The notes under the pieces are model-generated. The model saw nothing but the letters and a program-made list of their open reading frames with translations. It ran no database searches and was not told the origin of the DNA. This document shows, piece after piece, positions 24,608 through 33,190 of a stretch of DNA of 64,000 nucleotides. Position 1 is the stretch's first letter. Each line of letters begins with the position of its first letter. The stretch lies in contig JAEYSM010000016.1 in assembly GCA_023434665.1 (NCBI GenBank), forward strand, positions 62,001-126,000, read 5' to 3'. This DNA is from Bacteroidota bacterium. Its GTDB lineage: Bacteria > Bacteroidota > Bacteroidia > Bacteroidales > Lentimicrobiaceae. The position numbers were made by a program, and so were the translations under genes.

Positions 24608-26827
24608 ATGAGATTGGCATTTATAGGAACTTATCCTCCACGACAGTGTGGAATTGGAACTTTTACCAAAAATTTATTCTTTGCAGTCAATAATTACTCC
24701 CAAACCGGAATAAATGGAAATTTTATTGTAGCCCTTAATGACTCTACTGAAGGATATGATTATCCTGAAGAAGTTCATTTTACCATTCGACAGAATGAGC
24801 AGGAGGATTATCAGGCAGCTGCCAAATACATTAACCTTAGTGGAGTTGATTGTTGCGTACTTCAGCATGAATTTGGAATTTATGGAGGAGATAGTGGTGT
24901 TTATATTCTGCCGCTGTTATATAGACTTGAGATTCCATTGGTAGTTACACTTCATACAATTCTTAAGACTCCTTCTTATGACGAAAAAGTGATTCTTCAG
25001 GAGGTTTGTAAAATGGCAAATAAGGTAGTTGTTATGAGTAAGAAAGCTATAGGCTTCCTGAAAGATATCTATAATGTGCCTGAAGAAAAAATTATATATA
25101 TTGAACATGGCGTACCCGATCTTAAATTTTCCCAGGAAGAATCCAAGAGGGAATTCAGACTGGAGAATCGGCAGGTGCTTCTTACATTTGGACTGATAAG
25201 TAGGAATAAAGGAATAGAAACAGTCATTAAAGCACTTCCAAAAGTAGTCGAGAAGTTTCCAAATCTTTTATACATTGTTTTAGGTAAGACCCATCCTAAC
25301 GTCTTAAGGCATTCCGGTGATGAATACAGAGTTTATCTAACCAGACTTGTAAATGAATTAGGACTTCAGAGGAATGTAATACTGATTAATAAATTTGCAA
25401 GCCAGCGGGAGCTTTTTAAATACCTTCACGCTTCAGATATTTATATTACCCCATACCAAAATGAAGCACAAATTACCAGTGGAACACTTGCCTATGCTGT
25501 AGGGGCAGGTACTGCCGTTGTTTCAACCCCTTATTGGCATGCAACAGAAATTTTGGATGATGGAAAAGGTGTCCTGTTTGATATAGGGAATACTGATCAG
25601 TTGACAAATGTCCTGCTCGATTTACTTTCTAATCCTGAGAAACGAAACGCAATCAGACAAAAAGCCCACGAATATGGACGGGAAATTACCTGGCCTAAAG
25701 TCGGTGCAAAATACTATGAATTATGCTCAATAACCTCCAATGAGGATATACCTGGAAGAAAAGAAGTAATTCCATTCGACATAATGCAGTTACCGCCATT
25801 TACTATGGATCATATTAAACGTCTTACAGATGATACTGGAATAATTCAACATGCTAAGTTTGGCATACCAAACCTCAAAGAAGGATATTGCCTTGATGAT
25901 AATGCACGAGCTGTACTACTGGCAGTAATGGCTATAAAACAGAAAAGAGATCGGACAGCATATGAACTTTGTCCGATTTACTTAAGTTATATTCATTATA
26001 TGCAGAATAAAAATGGAACTTTTAGAAACTTCTTAAGTTTCAATAGAAACTACCTGGATGAGATTGGTTCTGAAGATTCTTTTGGCCGGACAATGTGGGC
26101 ACTTGGATATATGCTTGCATATGCCCCTAACGACTCATACTATCAAACTGCAAAGGAGATCTTTCTTGCAGCACTTCCAAAAGCTATTGAACTTGTTCAG
26201 ATCAGAGCAATAGCTAATACCATTATTGGAATTTCTTATTATTTCAAAAGCAAACCAACTGATGATGGAATGCTCGAAATTTTAAAGAGACAGGCAGATA
26301 TTTTAGTCAATCTATACAAAGAAAATAGTTCAATTGATTGGCTTTGGTTTGAAAATGAACTAACCTATGATAATGCTCTTTTACCTCTTGCACTACTACA
26401 TGCTGCTGAATTCATTAAAGATGATGAGATATTGAAAGTTGCTATGGATTCAATGAATTTCCTGACCGATCTGACTATGAGTGAAGGCTATCTTTCAATC
26501 ATAGGTAATCAGGGATGGTATAAGAAAGAGGAAGAACGTGCAAAATTTGCTCAACAGCCTATCGATGCAATGGCTATGGTGCTTATGTTTCGTCAGGCTT
26601 ATATATTAACACGTGAAGAAAAGTACCTCAATAAAATGTTCACTTGTTTTATGTGGTTCCTGGGCGAAAATGACTTAAGATTAAGTTTGTATGATTATGA
26701 GACAGGTGGATGCTGCGATGGATTGGAGAGTTATGGTGTCAATAGAAACCAGGGAGCGGAAAGCTCACTTGCCTATCTTGTTTCTTACTTAACTATACTC
26801 GAGGTTTACGAAGAGTACTATAGTTGA
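24608..26827 (+). CDS. GT4 glycosyltransferase fused to a C-terminal helical toroid-like domain
   Basis: A 739-residue cytoplasmic protein. Residues 1-385 are a GT-B, family 4 glycosyltransferase: GTYPPRQCGIGTFTKNL at the start, QHEFGIYGG near residue 87, TFGLISRNKGIETVIKAL in the nucleotide-binding half and a QNEAQITSGTLAYA loop near residue 285. Residues about 395-739 are helical with repeated DNARAVLLAVMA and DNALLPLALLHAAEF blocks, like an (alpha/alpha)6 toroid of glycosidases or phosphorylases. No signal peptide. It is the first gene of a four-gene set with two GH130 enzymes and a second GT4, so a combined synthesis/turnover function is likely. Confidence 0.88.
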   Translation: MRLAFIGTYPPRQCGIGTFTKNLFFAVNNYSQTGINGNFIVALNDSTEGYDYPEEVHFTIRQNEQEDYQAAAKYINLSGVDCCVLQHEFGIYGGDSGVYILPLLYRLEIPLVVTLHTILKTPSYDEKVILQEVCKMANKVVVMSKKAIGFLKDIYNVPEEKIIYIEHGVPDLKFSQEESKREFRLENRQVLLTFGLISRNKGIETVIKALPKVVEKFPNLLYIVLGKTHPNVLRHSGDEYRVYLTRLVNELGLQRNVILINKFASQRELFKYLHASDIYITPYQNEAQITSGTLAYAVGAGTAVVSTPYWHATEILDDGKGVLFDIGNTDQLTNVLLDLLSNPEKRNAIRQKAHEYGREITWPKVGAKYYELCSITSNEDIPGRKEVIPFDIMQLPPFTMDHIKRLTDDTGIIQHAKFGIPNLKEGYCLDDNARAVLLAVMAIKQKRDRTAYELCPIYLSYIHYMQNKNGTFRNFLSFNRNYLDEIGSEDSFGRTMWALGYMLAYAPNDSYYQTAKEIFLAALPKAIELVQIRAIANTIIGISYYFKSKPTDDGMLEILKRQADILVNLYKENSSIDWLWFENELTYDNALLPLALLHAAEFIKDDEILKVAMDSMNFLTDLTMSEGYLSIIGNQGWYKKEEERAKFAQQPIDAMAMVLMFRQAYILTREEKYLNKMFTCFMWFLGENDLRLSLYDYETGGCCDGLESYGVNRNQGAESSLAYLVSYLTILEVYEEYYS

Positions 26828-26868
26828 AATTGATTTTTATTTTTTTAACCAAATCAAACAGAAAAGCC

Positions 26869-27795
26869 ATGTTGGTAAAGAGATATGAGAACAATCCCAT
26901 CCTGACAAAGGATGACGTCCCTTACGAAGTAGCAACTGTTCATAATGCTGGAGTTGTAAAGCATGGAAATACTTATGTTATGATATTCAGGTCTCACACA
27001 CTAAATGGTAGAAGCATATTAGGTAAAGCGATAAGTGAGAATGGATATAACTTTAAGGTGGATTCAGAACCATTTATGGTACCGGCAATTGACGGTGTAT
27101 TTAAGGATTATGAAGAATTCGGAGTTGAAGATCCAAGAATCATACTTATTGAAGACGAATATTACATAACCTATAGTGCTTATTCACGTCATGGTGTAAG
27201 AATTGGACTTGCTAAAACTAAGGATTTTAAATCAGTGGAGAGAATATCTCTGATAACTGAAGCTGACTATAGGAATGTTGTAATATTTCCAGAGAAGTTT
27301 GACGGATTATACGCGCGACTTGACAGACCTCATTCAGAAATCTCACCTTGGTCTGTTTGGATTTCTTATTCACCCGATTTAATATTTTGGGGAGAATCAA
27401 AGCTTATAATGAAACCAGTGCCCTATCATTGGGACGAGATGAAAATAGGTCCCGGTGCTCCACCAATAAAGACTGACAGAGGATGGTTGAACATTTATCA
27501 TGGGGTTTTCCCCACAATGGATGGAAGTGTATATAGATTAGGGGTTGCTTTACATGATCTAAAAGATCCATCTGTTATAATTGGTGTTGGTGATGAATGG
27601 ATTCTGCAACCTGAAGAAATATATGAAATTACAGGATATGTTCATAATGTAGTTTTTACATGTGGAGCAGTTGAAGAACCTGATGGTACTATTAAACTAT
27701 ACTGGGGTGGAGCAGATAAGGTGATGTGCGTTGGAACAGCAGTAATTGATGATCTGATAAATATGTGCCTTCAGAATTCTAGACCAGCCCTATGA
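26869..27795 (+). CDS. GH130 beta-mannoside phosphorylase-type enzyme
   Basis: A 308-residue GH130 protein. The start chosen is MLVKRYENNPILTKDD, the usual opening; an upstream ATG at 26824 only adds a leader overlapping the previous gene. A five-bladed propeller is visible with catalytic Asp in FGVEDPRI (near residue 88), the substrate/phosphate region KIGPGAPP, YHGVF and TCGAVEEPDG. Family GH130 enzymes phosphorolyse or hydrolyse beta-mannosides and many are reversible. There is no signal peptide, pointing to a cytoplasmic substrate. It lies between two GT4 genes. Confidence 0.9.
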   Translation: MLVKRYENNPILTKDDVPYEVATVHNAGVVKHGNTYVMIFRSHTLNGRSILGKAISENGYNFKVDSEPFMVPAIDGVFKDYEEFGVEDPRIILIEDEYYITYSAYSRHGVRIGLAKTKDFKSVERISLITEADYRNVVIFPEKFDGLYARLDRPHSEISPWSVWISYSPDLIFWGESKLIMKPVPYHWDEMKIGPGAPPIKTDRGWLNIYHGVFPTMDGSVYRLGVALHDLKDPSVIIGVGDEWILQPEEIYEITGYVHNVVFTCGAVEEPDGTIKLYWGGADKVMCVGTAVIDDLINMCLQNSRPAL

Positions 27796-27809
27796 AAGGT
27801 TAAATAGAA

Positions 27810-28820
27810 ATGAAAATCGCAGTTTTGGCGCCAATTGCATGGCGAACTCCACCACTAAAATATGGCCCTTGGGAACAGGTAACTTCAAATATCATGGAAG
27901 GTCTGGTAGATAAAGGTCTTGATGTTACTCTCTTTGCAACAGGAAATTCCCAAACTAAGGGCAAATTGGAATTTATATCTCCAACAGCTTATGCTGAAGA
28001 CCAGGATATTATTCCTAAAGTGTGGGAGTGCTTACATATTAGTAATTTAATGGAGAAGGCCTCACAGTATGATTTAATCCACAACCACTTCGACTACTTG
28101 CCCTTAACATATACCAGATTGATTAATACCCCAATGCTAACGACAATACATGGATTTTCCTCGCCTGGAATAATACCGGTGTACCAGAAATATAATGAGA
28201 ATAATTATTATGTCTCAATTAGTGATAGCGATCGAAGTTCCTTATTGTCATATGTTGCAACAGTATACAACGGTATAGAAATTAAAAATTTCACTTTCAA
28301 TCCACATCCAAAAGATTATTTGTTATTCTTTGGCAGAATACATCCTGAGAAAGGGACTTATGAGTCAATAAAAATTGCCAAATCGGCTGGGAAAAAGTTG
28401 ATAATTTCAGGCTTAATCCAGGATGAAATGTACTTTGAAAATAAAGTTAAGCCATATATAAATGAAGATGATGTAGTATATGTTGGAAATTCTGGTCCTA
28501 GAGAAAGGGATAGATTGTTAGGAGAGGCATTTGCACTTCTTCACCCTATAAGTTTTGAGGAACCATTTGGTTTGAGTGTAGCTGAATCTCAAATATGCGG
28601 CACACCGGTAATTGCTTTTAAATTAGGCTCTATGCCTGAATTAATTGAGGATAATAAAACAGGCTTTCTTGTAGACAATATTAATGAAGCAGTAAAAGCC
28701 ATTGATAAAATAGAGATGCTCAACCGGCAAGATATTCGTAAAAGAGCAATATCCCTATTTAGTAAAGAAAAGATGGTTGAAAGTTACATTAAAATATATC
28801 AGCAAATTTTGGATAAATAA
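27810..28820 (+). CDS. GT4 glycosyltransferase
   Basis: A 336-residue GT-B family 4 glycosyltransferase: N-terminal APIAWRTPPLKYGPWEQVT, HNHFDYLPL in the acceptor half, FFGRIHPEKGTYESIKIA in the donor half and an intact E-x7-E motif in EEPFGLSVAE (about residues 252-261), followed by GTPVIAFKLGSMPELI. Donor and acceptor are not shown by sequence. It starts 14 bp after the first GH130 gene and ends 15 bp before the second. Confidence 0.93.
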   Translation: MKIAVLAPIAWRTPPLKYGPWEQVTSNIMEGLVDKGLDVTLFATGNSQTKGKLEFISPTAYAEDQDIIPKVWECLHISNLMEKASQYDLIHNHFDYLPLTYTRLINTPMLTTIHGFSSPGIIPVYQKYNENNYYVSISDSDRSSLLSYVATVYNGIEIKNFTFNPHPKDYLLFFGRIHPEKGTYESIKIAKSAGKKLIISGLIQDEMYFENKVKPYINEDDVVYVGNSGPRERDRLLGEAFALLHPISFEEPFGLSVAESQICGTPVIAFKLGSMPELIEDNKTGFLVDNINEAVKAIDKIEMLNRQDIRKRAISLFSKEKMVESYIKIYQQILDK

Positions 28821-28835
28821 TAAAAGATAAAGGTT

Positions 28836-30299
28836 ATGTCATTGAGCGTTAAGCAATTTATCAGAAGAAGGAAAAACCGAATATATAGAGATACATCCAG
28901 AGTAATCACAAGAACTCATATTCCAACAAACTTTAGCCGGATCAAGAGAATAGCGAACAGAGTTCTGGAGTTGAAAGAAGATCATGCTGCGGATTTGCTT
29001 CAGGATGTTTTAGCAAGTTTTTCAGACAGACATAAAAATATAGAACTTAGTTTAGCGGAGAACTATCGAAAAATTTGTGATTATCTTGATCCTGATCAGG
29101 AAGTAAGTTATACAAAGCAGATTTTAATTGGTGCCTACTTTACCATGGAATACTCTATCGAATCAGCTGCACTGTTCAACCCTTCAATTGTTGCGCATCC
29201 TAATCAACAAGGTATAGAACCAAATGAACTTCGCTTTATTATGAGCTTAAGGGCAACCGGTGAAGGTCATATTTCTTCCATAGTCTTTAGAACTGGTATT
29301 ATTGAGCAGGATGGAGCAGTAGTATTCGATAATATTTCTGATTTTGTGCAGACTCCTAAAATGATTCATGATCCTTACTATATGAAGAACTTGTTTCAGC
29401 GAAAGTTAATAGATATGGACGTTTGGGATGATACAAGTATGCAAATTATTGAACGATTGCCCGAAGTGTTTACATTTGATGATCTGATGGAAAGTATATT
29501 AAAGATTCATCAGGATGACTCATTTATCAGCGATGAAAAGACGTTAGTTAAAATTAAATGGCTAGCTAATTCAAATTATAAGATACGGTTCGATAGTAAG
29601 AGCAAGATTTCTGAAAGAGTAATCTTCCCGGTTTCCGAGAATGAAAGTAGAGGAATTGAAGATGCCAGATTTGTGAAATTTTTTGATGACAATGGTGAAA
29701 TTACTTATTATGCAACTTATACTGCCTATAATGGATTCAATATTCTGCCTCAACTTATTGAAACTACTGACTTCGTAACATTTAATGTCATCACATTGAA
29801 TGGGAAAGCTGTACAGAACAAAGGTATGGCCCTTTTTCCACGAAAGATAAATGGAAAGTATGTTATGTTAGGTAGGCAAGATGGGGAAAGCAATTTTATT
29901 ATGTATTCTGATCATCTTCATTTTTGGCAGGAAGCCCATATTATACAGGAACCAGTTGAACCTTGGGAATTTATTCAAATCGGAAATTGCGGTTCACCTC
30001 TTGAAATATCAGAAGGGTGGCTAGTATTAACTCATGGTGTCGGAGCAATGAGACAATATTTCATTGGTGCTATATTGCTTGATCTGAATGATCCTTCAAA
30101 AGTCATAGCAAGATTAGACGAGCCACTTCTTTCACCTACTGAGGAAGAAAGAGAAGGCTATGTGCCCAATGTAATTTATTCTTGTGGTGCTTTAATCCAT
30201 AATGACAGATTAGTTATTCCATACGCCATGTCGGATATTACATCAGCAATTGTGACAATAAGGATCGATGATTTGCTTAAGTGTATGCGAAGATTCTAA
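28836..30299 (+). CDS. long GH130-type enzyme with an extra N-terminal domain
   Basis: A 487-residue protein with about 170-190 residues of helical N-terminal sequence before a GH130 propeller. The catalytic Asp is kept in RGIEDARF (near residue 276), but the usual DPR reads DAR. Other family blocks are MALFPRKINGKYVMLGR, QIGNCGSPLE, LTHGVGAMR and YSCGALIHNDRLVIPY. No export signal. Specificity cannot be read from the sequence; the long N-terminal extension resembles the larger members of the family. It ends the four-gene set and converges on the next gene with 1 bp between stops. Confidence 0.87.
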   Translation: MSLSVKQFIRRRKNRIYRDTSRVITRTHIPTNFSRIKRIANRVLELKEDHAADLLQDVLASFSDRHKNIELSLAENYRKICDYLDPDQEVSYTKQILIGAYFTMEYSIESAALFNPSIVAHPNQQGIEPNELRFIMSLRATGEGHISSIVFRTGIIEQDGAVVFDNISDFVQTPKMIHDPYYMKNLFQRKLIDMDVWDDTSMQIIERLPEVFTFDDLMESILKIHQDDSFISDEKTLVKIKWLANSNYKIRFDSKSKISERVIFPVSENESRGIEDARFVKFFDDNGEITYYATYTAYNGFNILPQLIETTDFVTFNVITLNGKAVQNKGMALFPRKINGKYVMLGRQDGESNFIMYSDHLHFWQEAHIIQEPVEPWEFIQIGNCGSPLEISEGWLVLTHGVGAMRQYFIGAILLDLNDPSKVIARLDEPLLSPTEEEREGYVPNVIYSCGALIHNDRLVIPYAMSDITSAIVTIRIDDLLKCMRRF

Positions 30300-30300
30300 C

Positions 30301-31059
30301 TTAATTATATCTTTTGCCCAAACCAAAACTTACATACAATGTGAAGAAAAACTGTTCAGGTTTCTGAGTGGCCATAATAGGAACCGGCTTGAAAAAATAG
30401 TCTACTGCAGCGCCAACTTCCACAAGTTTTGTATTTTGATTTATTGACCCGAATTCAACACCTAATCCAACTTTAGCATAAACTCCGGGATGTGGTTTTA
30501 TTTCATTAAATCCTTTCAGAAAAGAAGCGCGACCAAAAATATTATCTGGAAAGTGATTGGAGGGATCATATTTTTCAGTTACTGTGATCACCCGTATCTC
30601 ATTTGTGTCAAATTTTAAAATATTCAGATAAACAGGTTTGGCAAGTGCTAGAGACATACCTCCGGTATATGTTAAACGCAATTCAACTCCTCCACTGCGT
30701 GGTTTCCGGTTAAGCTGATTTTGATGACCATAACCTGCCCGCACAGTATATATTGTGTTCAGCTTTCCGTAAATATAACTTTTTGTGTTGGAATAAATAA
30801 GGTTAATATTTCTGATTTCCTTTGAGTGTTTGTACTCCATTAGGTCAAACTCAAGCATCCATTTGTTAAATACCGATCTGTTTGAGCCTATTCTATATTC
30901 AATTCCCCATCCATTTGTGTGGATGAATGCAGCTCCGTTCATTTCCTTCCGAAACAACACATTGTCTGCAATTGAATCAAATCCAGGTTCAATTTGAGTA
31001 AAAGCCCTGAATTGAATAAAAATCATGAAGAACAGTAAGACCGAAATAGTTTTTCTCAT
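30301..31059 (-). CDS. hypothetical outer-membrane beta-barrel protein
   Basis: A 252-residue protein with a signal peptide (MRKTISVLLFFMIFIQFRAF), then alternating short amphipathic strands (NGWGIEYRIGSNRS, LNTIYTVRAGYGHQ, GVYAKVGLGVEFGS) and a C-terminal strand ending LYVSFGLGKRYN. This pattern indicates a small outer-membrane barrel. I do not recognise a specific family. It is the only gene read from the promoter at about 31.1 kb. Confidence 0.75.
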   Translation of the reverse strand: MRKTISVLLFFMIFIQFRAFTQIEPGFDSIADNVLFRKEMNGAAFIHTNGWGIEYRIGSNRSVFNKWMLEFDLMEYKHSKEIRNINLIYSNTKSYIYGKLNTIYTVRAGYGHQNQLNRKPRSGGVELRLTYTGGMSLALAKPVYLNILKFDTNEIRVITVTEKYDPSNHFPDNIFGRASFLKGFNEIKPHPGVYAKVGLGVEFGSINQNTKLVEVGAAVDYFFKPVPIMATQKPEQFFFTLYVSFGLGKRYN

Positions 31060-31081
31060 GATTGTATAACAATTATCAGGA

Positions 31082-31114
31082 CAAATGTATACAATTCGAA
31101 TAATCTAAAAACAA
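31082..31114 (-). promoter_or_regulatory. probable promoter of the beta-barrel gene
   Basis: On the minus strand TTG (31114-31112), 22-bp spacer and TACATTTG (31089-31082), 22 bp before the start codon. The spacer is at the long end of the usual range. Confidence 0.5.
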
Positions 31115-31163
31115 AAAGCCCATGATTATTCTCACAGGCGACTTTTGTATATTAATAATAAGT

Positions 31164-31292
31164 TTAGAAGTTGCGTTCTACCTTATATCGGTTTGATTCT
31201 CCATAAGCAGCACATTTTTGTGATGATTTGCATGAAACTGCGATAATTGTCAACGCACAGAAGAAAATAATGATTTGAACTGCTTTTTTCAT
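31164..31292 (-). CDS. 42-residue predicted small lipoprotein
   Basis: A short ORF with a signal sequence (MKKAVQIIIFFCALTIIAVS) and a lipobox ending in Cys at residue 21, leaving a mature peptide of 22 residues that begins CKSSQKCAAYGESNRYKVE. The lipobox and a clean reading frame in an otherwise gene-free 327-bp interval support it. The Lys-Cys-Ala-Ala-Tyr-Gly-Glu core recalls small lipoproteins seen in other Bacteroidota, but I am not certain. Function unknown. Confidence 0.65.
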   Translation of the reverse strand: MKKAVQIIIFFCALTIIAVSCKSSQKCAAYGESNRYKVERNF

Positions 31293-31386
31293 AATTTTAC
31301 GAGAAAGGTTGTGTTTGAAGTATATGTATAACTATAAACTGTAGCTTTTTATTGTTAATAATTATTTTTTTCAAAAGTAACTCTTT

Positions 31387-32064
31387 ATGTTGGATATTAA
31401 ACCCCAAATTGAACCAAGCTGGAATGAAATTTTACACGAAGAATTCTATAAACCATATTTTAGAGAACTTAAAAACTTCCTGATTGAAGAAAAGAAAAAT
31501 CATATATTGTATCCTCCTGGCTCATTAATATTTGAAGCATTTAATTGCACACCATTTAATAAAGTAAAAGTAGTACTGCTTGGACAGGATCCGTACCATG
31601 GTCATGGCCAGGCACATGGTTTATCTTTCTCCGTTCAAAATGGCATGCCATTTCCTCCTTCGCTGGTTAACATTCTTACTGAATTAAAAAGTAGTGAAGG
31701 AATTGAAATTCCGGCATCAGGGAATCTTAAGAAATGGGCTCAACAGGGTGTTTTACTCCTCAATGCAACTTTAACAGTCCGGGCTAATGAAGCAGGTTCT
31801 CATCAGGGGAAAGGCTGGGAAATATTTACCGATGCTGTAATATCAAAAATCTCTGAAAGGAGAAGAAATGTTGTTTTTTTACTATGGGGAAGATATGCTC
31901 AGAATAAAAAAACACTCATTGACACTTCAAAGCATTTTGTTCTGGAAGCTCCTCACCCTTCGCCATTAAGTGCATATCGGGGTTTCTTTGGTTGTAATGC
32001 TTTTACTGAAGCAAACAGATTGCTTGTAGAGTCTAATCAAGCCGCTATTGACTGGTCATTGTAA
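31387..32064 (+). CDS. ung: uracil-DNA glycosylase
   Basis: A 225-residue family 1 uracil-DNA glycosylase. The water-activating loop GQDPYHGHGQAHGLSF (near residue 65), the FLLWGRYAQNKK segment and the DNA-intercalation loop HPSPLSAYRGFFGC (near residue 195) are all intact. It removes uracil from DNA at the start of base excision repair. A single gene, divergent from the small lipoprotein. Confidence 0.98.
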   Translation: MLDIKPQIEPSWNEILHEEFYKPYFRELKNFLIEEKKNHILYPPGSLIFEAFNCTPFNKVKVVLLGQDPYHGHGQAHGLSFSVQNGMPFPPSLVNILTELKSSEGIEIPASGNLKKWAQQGVLLLNATLTVRANEAGSHQGKGWEIFTDAVISKISERRRNVVFLLWGRYAQNKKTLIDTSKHFVLEAPHPSPLSAYRGFFGCNAFTEANRLLVESNQAAIDWSL

Positions 32065-32193
32065 AGTTGTTATAAGCCCATTATGTGAAATGAGAATTAA
32101 ATCGGTCTTAACATTTTTTAACAACCTTTATAATTCACCAAATGTCCTTGTATTCATTTAACATTATTTTTGCCAAGTTCAAAGATTGAATTC

Positions 32194-33138
32194 ATGAAGT
32201 TTATTACCAGAATAGTTATTGCCTTATTTATATTAAGTGTTTTTTCACACTTAAAAGAGGCTTCTGGTCAAACCTTCAAGTTAGATACTGCTTCCTTTTT
32301 AGGACCTGTTGAACACTTAATTGGTCCTGAACCCTATTATTTAGATGAACCTTCAATAGTATCGAATGAAAGGGTTACCAACGAAATGATGTTTGTCCCA
32401 TCCGATGTGCTTTATAAAAACATGTGGGACACATTAAATATAAGAATTGGCAGAACAGATTGGACAAAAATTTCGGATTCCACTGTACTCTTTTTACATA
32501 ATATGCATGAAGATGCATTTGTTTTTCCTTTTAAAGGTAAGATGATATCACCATATGGACCCCGAGGTGGAAGGTTCCATGCTGGAGTTGACATCAAGCT
32601 TGATAGGGGAGATTCTATTGTCAGTGCTTTTGATGGAAAAATACGCATAGCCAGAACTATAAGTGGTTATGGGAAAATTGTTGTAGTAAGGCATAATAAT
32701 GGATTGGAGACAACTTACGGACACCTTTCCAAAATAATGGTAAAAGTTAATGATGAAGTTAAAGCAGGGCAATTGATAGGACTGGGAGGCAGAACTGGCA
32801 GAGCTTCAACTGAACATCTTCATTTTGAAACCAGAATACTTGGCGAGCACTTTAATCCAAATAAAATAATTGATTTCGATAATTTTACTTTAAAGAAGGA
32901 TTATCTCGCAATGGATAAGGCACATTTGGGATTCGGATCCAAGAATTCTAATATTTTAGTGGATAGCTCTTCTCATAATATAAGTCAAAGCGATTCTCAA
33001 TATGTAAAAATTAAACCGGGAGATACCTTATATGCTTTGGCATTGAAACATAAAACCAGTGTTGCAAAGATTTGTAAGCTGAATGGAATAAAAGAAACAA
33101 AAATCCTTAGTGTAGGCTCCAAACTACGCGTGAAATAG
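32194..33138 (+). CDS. M23 peptidase with LysM domain
   Basis: A 314-residue exported protein; start at MKFITRIVIALFILS gives a proper signal peptide, and the upstream in-frame start at 32170 adds eight atypical residues. The lysostaphin-like domain has HAGVDIKLDRGD and the HLHFETR motif (about residues 128-216), so the zinc ligands are present. A LysM domain fills the C-terminus (about residues 270-314, IKPGDTLYALALKH). It should cut peptidoglycan cross-bridges or peptides. A TATTTTTG box lies at 32165-32172, directly before the gene. Confidence 0.95.
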   Translation: MKFITRIVIALFILSVFSHLKEASGQTFKLDTASFLGPVEHLIGPEPYYLDEPSIVSNERVTNEMMFVPSDVLYKNMWDTLNIRIGRTDWTKISDSTVLFLHNMHEDAFVFPFKGKMISPYGPRGGRFHAGVDIKLDRGDSIVSAFDGKIRIARTISGYGKIVVVRHNNGLETTYGHLSKIMVKVNDEVKAGQLIGLGGRTGRASTEHLHFETRILGEHFNPNKIIDFDNFTLKKDYLAMDKAHLGFGSKNSNILVDSSSHNISQSDSQYVKIKPGDTLYALALKHKTSVAKICKLNGIKETKILSVGSKLRVK

Positions 33139-33190
33139 TATTTCTCATTGTTTTTAAGCTTAATTTTGTAAATATTTGTTATTTAAAACA

